Assembly: GCA_020345785.1 (NCBI GenBank)
Contig: CP070771.1
Location: 1,186,168-1,193,328, forward strand
DNA: 7,161 nt
Direction: 5' to 3'
Source: Desulfobacterales bacterium
Lineage (GTDB): Bacteria; Desulfobacterota; Desulfobacteria; Desulfobacterales; JAFDCJ01
Shown here: piece after piece, positions 5,720 through 7,161 of the stretch
How the letters are laid out: each line of letters starts with the position of its first letter
Position numbering within the stretch: position 1 is the stretch's first letter
The notes under the pieces: generated by a model
The model's input: the letters and a program-made list of their open reading frames with translations, nothing else
Databases searched by the model: none
Told to the model about the DNA's origin: nothing
Program-made: the position numbers and the translations under genes

Positions 5720-6401
5720 AATTTCATATGGCCATGTGAGCGTCCTGAATGGACTATCCCTGGACGTCCATGCAGGAGGAATTGTAAGCTTACTGGGTGG
5801 GAACGGCTGCGGAAAGACCACCACCCTAAAAGCGATCATGGGCCTTATCCACCCGGCCGAGGGCAGCATCGAATACGAAGGCCAGGCGATTCACCACCTG
5901 CGACCGGCCCAAATCGTCTCCCGGGGGATCGCCCTGGTTCCCCAAGGCCGGCGAATTTTTTCCGATCTAACGGTCATTGAAAATTTGAAAATGGGAACCT
6001 TGGCCCGCCGCGATCGGAGAAATATCCGCAATGAGATCAGAGGGATCCTTGCAAGATTCACCAGGCTGGCTGAACGAAGGAAGCAAAAAGGCGGGACTCT
6101 CAGTGTCGGAGAACAGCAGTTGGTGGCCTTTGGCCGGGGGTTGATGTCCAGGCCGAAGCTTCTTTTGATGGACGAACCGTCCGCCGGGCTGGCACCCCGG
6201 TTGGTCGAGAAGATGTTCCGTATCATTCAGGAGATTAACCGCTCCGGAACAACCATACTTTTGGTTGAACAAAACGTCCATATGGCCCTTTCGCTGTCCC
6301 AGTACGGATACATCTTGAGGGATGGGAAGATCGCACTGGCTGATGAGAGCAAGAATCTTATCAATAACGAGGACGTGGTTCGTTCCTATCTGGGCGAGTG
6401 A
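5697..6401 (+). CDS. livF: Branched-chain-amino-acid-type ABC transporter ATPase LivF
   Basis: This 234-residue ATPase is the second nucleotide-binding subunit of the importer. Counting from ATG 5697: Walker A GGNGCGKT (34-41), Q-loop Gln83 within LivF's VPQGRRIFSDLTVIENL (81-97), signature LSVGEQQ (135-141), Walker B LLLMDEP (155-161) with Glu160, and VEQN (190-193), where LivF proteins normally carry Gln instead of the switch His. The signature has Val137 in place of the first Gly of the usual LSGGEQQ; the second Gly (138), which contacts ATP, is kept, so activity is expected. The reading overlaps the livG end by 23 bases and is translationally coupled. The protein ends in the family-typical SYLGE. 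No terminator is visible after the stop, so transcription may run on into the M19-type gene 80 bp downstream. Confidence 0.95.
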   Translation: MLRISNIKISYGHVSVLNGLSLDVHAGGIVSLLGGNGCGKTTTLKAIMGLIHPAEGSIEYEGQAIHHLRPAQIVSRGIALVPQGRRIFSDLTVIENLKMGTLARRDRRNIRNEIRGILARFTRLAERRKQKGGTLSVGEQQLVAFGRGLMSRPKLLLMDEPSAGLAPRLVEKMFRIIQEINRSGTTILLVEQNVHMALSLSQYGYILRDGKIALADESKNLINNEDVVRSYLGE

Positions 6402-6481
6402 GACGGATGAGGGCCGGGCTGGTGAAAAATGAAAAACTCCAGATTTTGGATTTCAGATTTTAGAACAAGGAGGTCTTCACA
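6402..6481 (+). other. Short spacer between livF and the M19-type gene
   Basis: The spacer is 80 bp. It contains an 8-bp direct repeat CAGATTTT (6440-6447 and 6454-6461) and the Shine-Dalgarno sequence of the next gene. No terminator hairpin and no clear promoter are seen, consistent with read-through from the transporter operon. Confidence 0.6.
6467..6473 (+). promoter_or_regulatory. Ribosome binding site that decides the M19-type gene start
   Basis: AAGGAGG at 6467-6473 is 8 bases from the GTG at 6482 and 17 bases from the in-frame ATG at 6491. The spacing favours the GTG as the start codon. Confidence 0.75.
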
Positions 6482-7161
6482 GTGGAAGAAATGAGCAGAA
6501 AAATTCATGATTCATCAATCATCATAGACTGTCTTGAAATCAGCAAATGGAGTGAAGAAGTCTTTCGGAGCATGCGCTTGGGGGGCCTCACGGCGGCCAA
6601 CTGTACCATATCGGTCTTAGAGAACTTCCGTGAGACCGTCGCCAACATTGCCTGGTGGCATGAGGCATTTGAAAAGTACACCCATTTAATTATGCCGGTC
6701 CATACGACTGCCGACATCCAGGCCGCCAAAGAAACCGGCAAGACGGGAATCATATTCGGCTTCCAGAATACGTCCGCCATTGAAGATGATCTGGACCTGC
6801 TCAGCATCTTCCATGCACTCGGTGTTCGGATCATTCAATTGACTTACATGGAGGCGAATCTCGTCGGCCAAGGATGCCTGGAGCGGCTTGATGCGGGTCT
6901 GACCGACTTCGGTCTGGAGGTGATCGCGGAGATGAACCGACTGGGAATTTTAATTGACCTCTCCCATGTCGGTTATCGTACGACCATGGAGGCGATCGAA
7001 GCCTCCGGTAAACCGGTCGCCTTTACCCACGCCAATCCGAAGAGCCTCTGTGATCATCCCCGCAACAAGCCCGATGATGCGATCAAAGCCCTGGCCAAAA
7101 AAGGCGGGGTGATCGGGGCTACCATCTTTCCTCTTTTCCTGCCCGCCGGCTATAATTCCAC
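6482..7161 (+). CDS. M19-type membrane dipeptidase homologue, N-terminal part (3' truncated by window edge), metal site degenerate
   Basis: 226 complete codons are present, then the window ends. There is no signal peptide, so it is cytoplasmic. The frame follows peptidase M19 throughout: the first strand IIIDCLEISKW (13-23), GLTAANCT (35-42), KTGIIFGFQNTSAIEDDLDLL (87-107), LGVRIIQLTYMEAN (113-126), LGILIDLSHVG (154-164), PVAFTHANPKSLCDHPRNKPDD (178-199). Aligned by eye with human DPEP1, the metal ligands His20 and Asp22 are Leu18 and Ile20, bridging Glu125 is Gln95, and substrate-contacting His152 is Tyr122. His198, His219 and Arg230 are kept as His162, His183 and Arg194. A classical two-zinc dipeptidase is therefore unlikely; a mononuclear hydrolase or lyase, or a binding protein, is possible. 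From memory, related 'GFQN' members are common and annotated as dipeptidases. Joined with bases 1-360 through the shared 50 bp it would encode 329 residues, a normal family length. It lies 80 bp after livF, probably in the same operon. Confidence 0.88.
   Translation, partial: MEEMSRKIHDSSIIIDCLEISKWSEEVFRSMRLGGLTAANCTISVLENFRETVANIAWWHEAFEKYTHLIMPVHTTADIQAAKETGKTGIIFGFQNTSAIEDDLDLLSIFHALGVRIIQLTYMEANLVGQGCLERLDAGLTDFGLEVIAEMNRLGILIDLSHVGYRTTMEAIEASGKPVAFTHANPKSLCDHPRNKPDDAIKALAKKGGVIGATIFPLFLPAGYNS
7112..7161 (+). repeat. Right copy of 50-bp terminal near-repeat
   Basis: Bases 7112-7161 repeat bases 1-50 with two synonymous differences (7147 and 7150, C here versus T). They encode the same peptide, starting IGATIFPLF, in the same frame of the M19-type gene (codon 211 onwards). 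The match is cut by the window edge. Confidence 0.95.

Noticed and set aside
6402..6466. Terminator or promoter between livF and the M19-type gene
   Set aside because: No stable stem plus T run and no convincing -35/-10 pair; only a short direct repeat.

Overview
The window reads like a bacterial chromosome fragment, most plausibly from a Desulfobacterota-type (former deltaproteobacterial) organism. That placement is an inference from the protein style, the REP-associated transposase remnant and the gene neighbourhood; there is no rRNA or other marker. All intact genes lie on the + strand.

Layout: (1) 1-360, C-terminal end of an M19-type 'membrane dipeptidase' homologue; (2) 419-952, a small V4R-domain protein; (3) 953-1815, an 863-bp gap holding a decayed, internally deleted REP-associated tyrosine transposase element (about 1090-1328, minus-strand remnant), a possible promoter framed by an inverted repeat (1371-1412), a 14-bp tandem repeat and some small hairpins; (4) 1816-6401, a compact branched-chain-amino-acid-type (HAAT) ABC importer: periplasmic binding protein, a fused LivH-LivM permease, and two ATPases (LivG, LivF), the last three overlapping each other; (5) 6482-7161, N-terminal part of an M19-type homologue running off the edge.

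The most notable structural fact is that the first 50 bases and the last 50 bases are the same piece of the M19 gene (48/50 identical, both differences silent, same reading frame). Joined through this overlap they would give one full-length protein of 329 residues. The window is therefore either one period of a tandem duplication with two M19 copies, or a contig whose ends meet in a circle or a strain-variant bubble.

The M19 homologue lacks most metal ligands of classical dipeptidases: the N-terminal His-x-Asp pair and the bridging Glu are replaced, while the two later His residues, the Arg and the late Asp remain. It is probably not an ordinary zinc dipeptidase. From memory, a similar M19-like gene plus V4R/DUF5943-like gene sits beside dimethylglycine catabolism genes in Pseudomonas. 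The working hypothesis is that the importer brings in a small zwitterionic compound (amino acid, betaine or related amine) which the M19-like/V4R pair helps to process or sense. No substrate can be read directly from the sequence.
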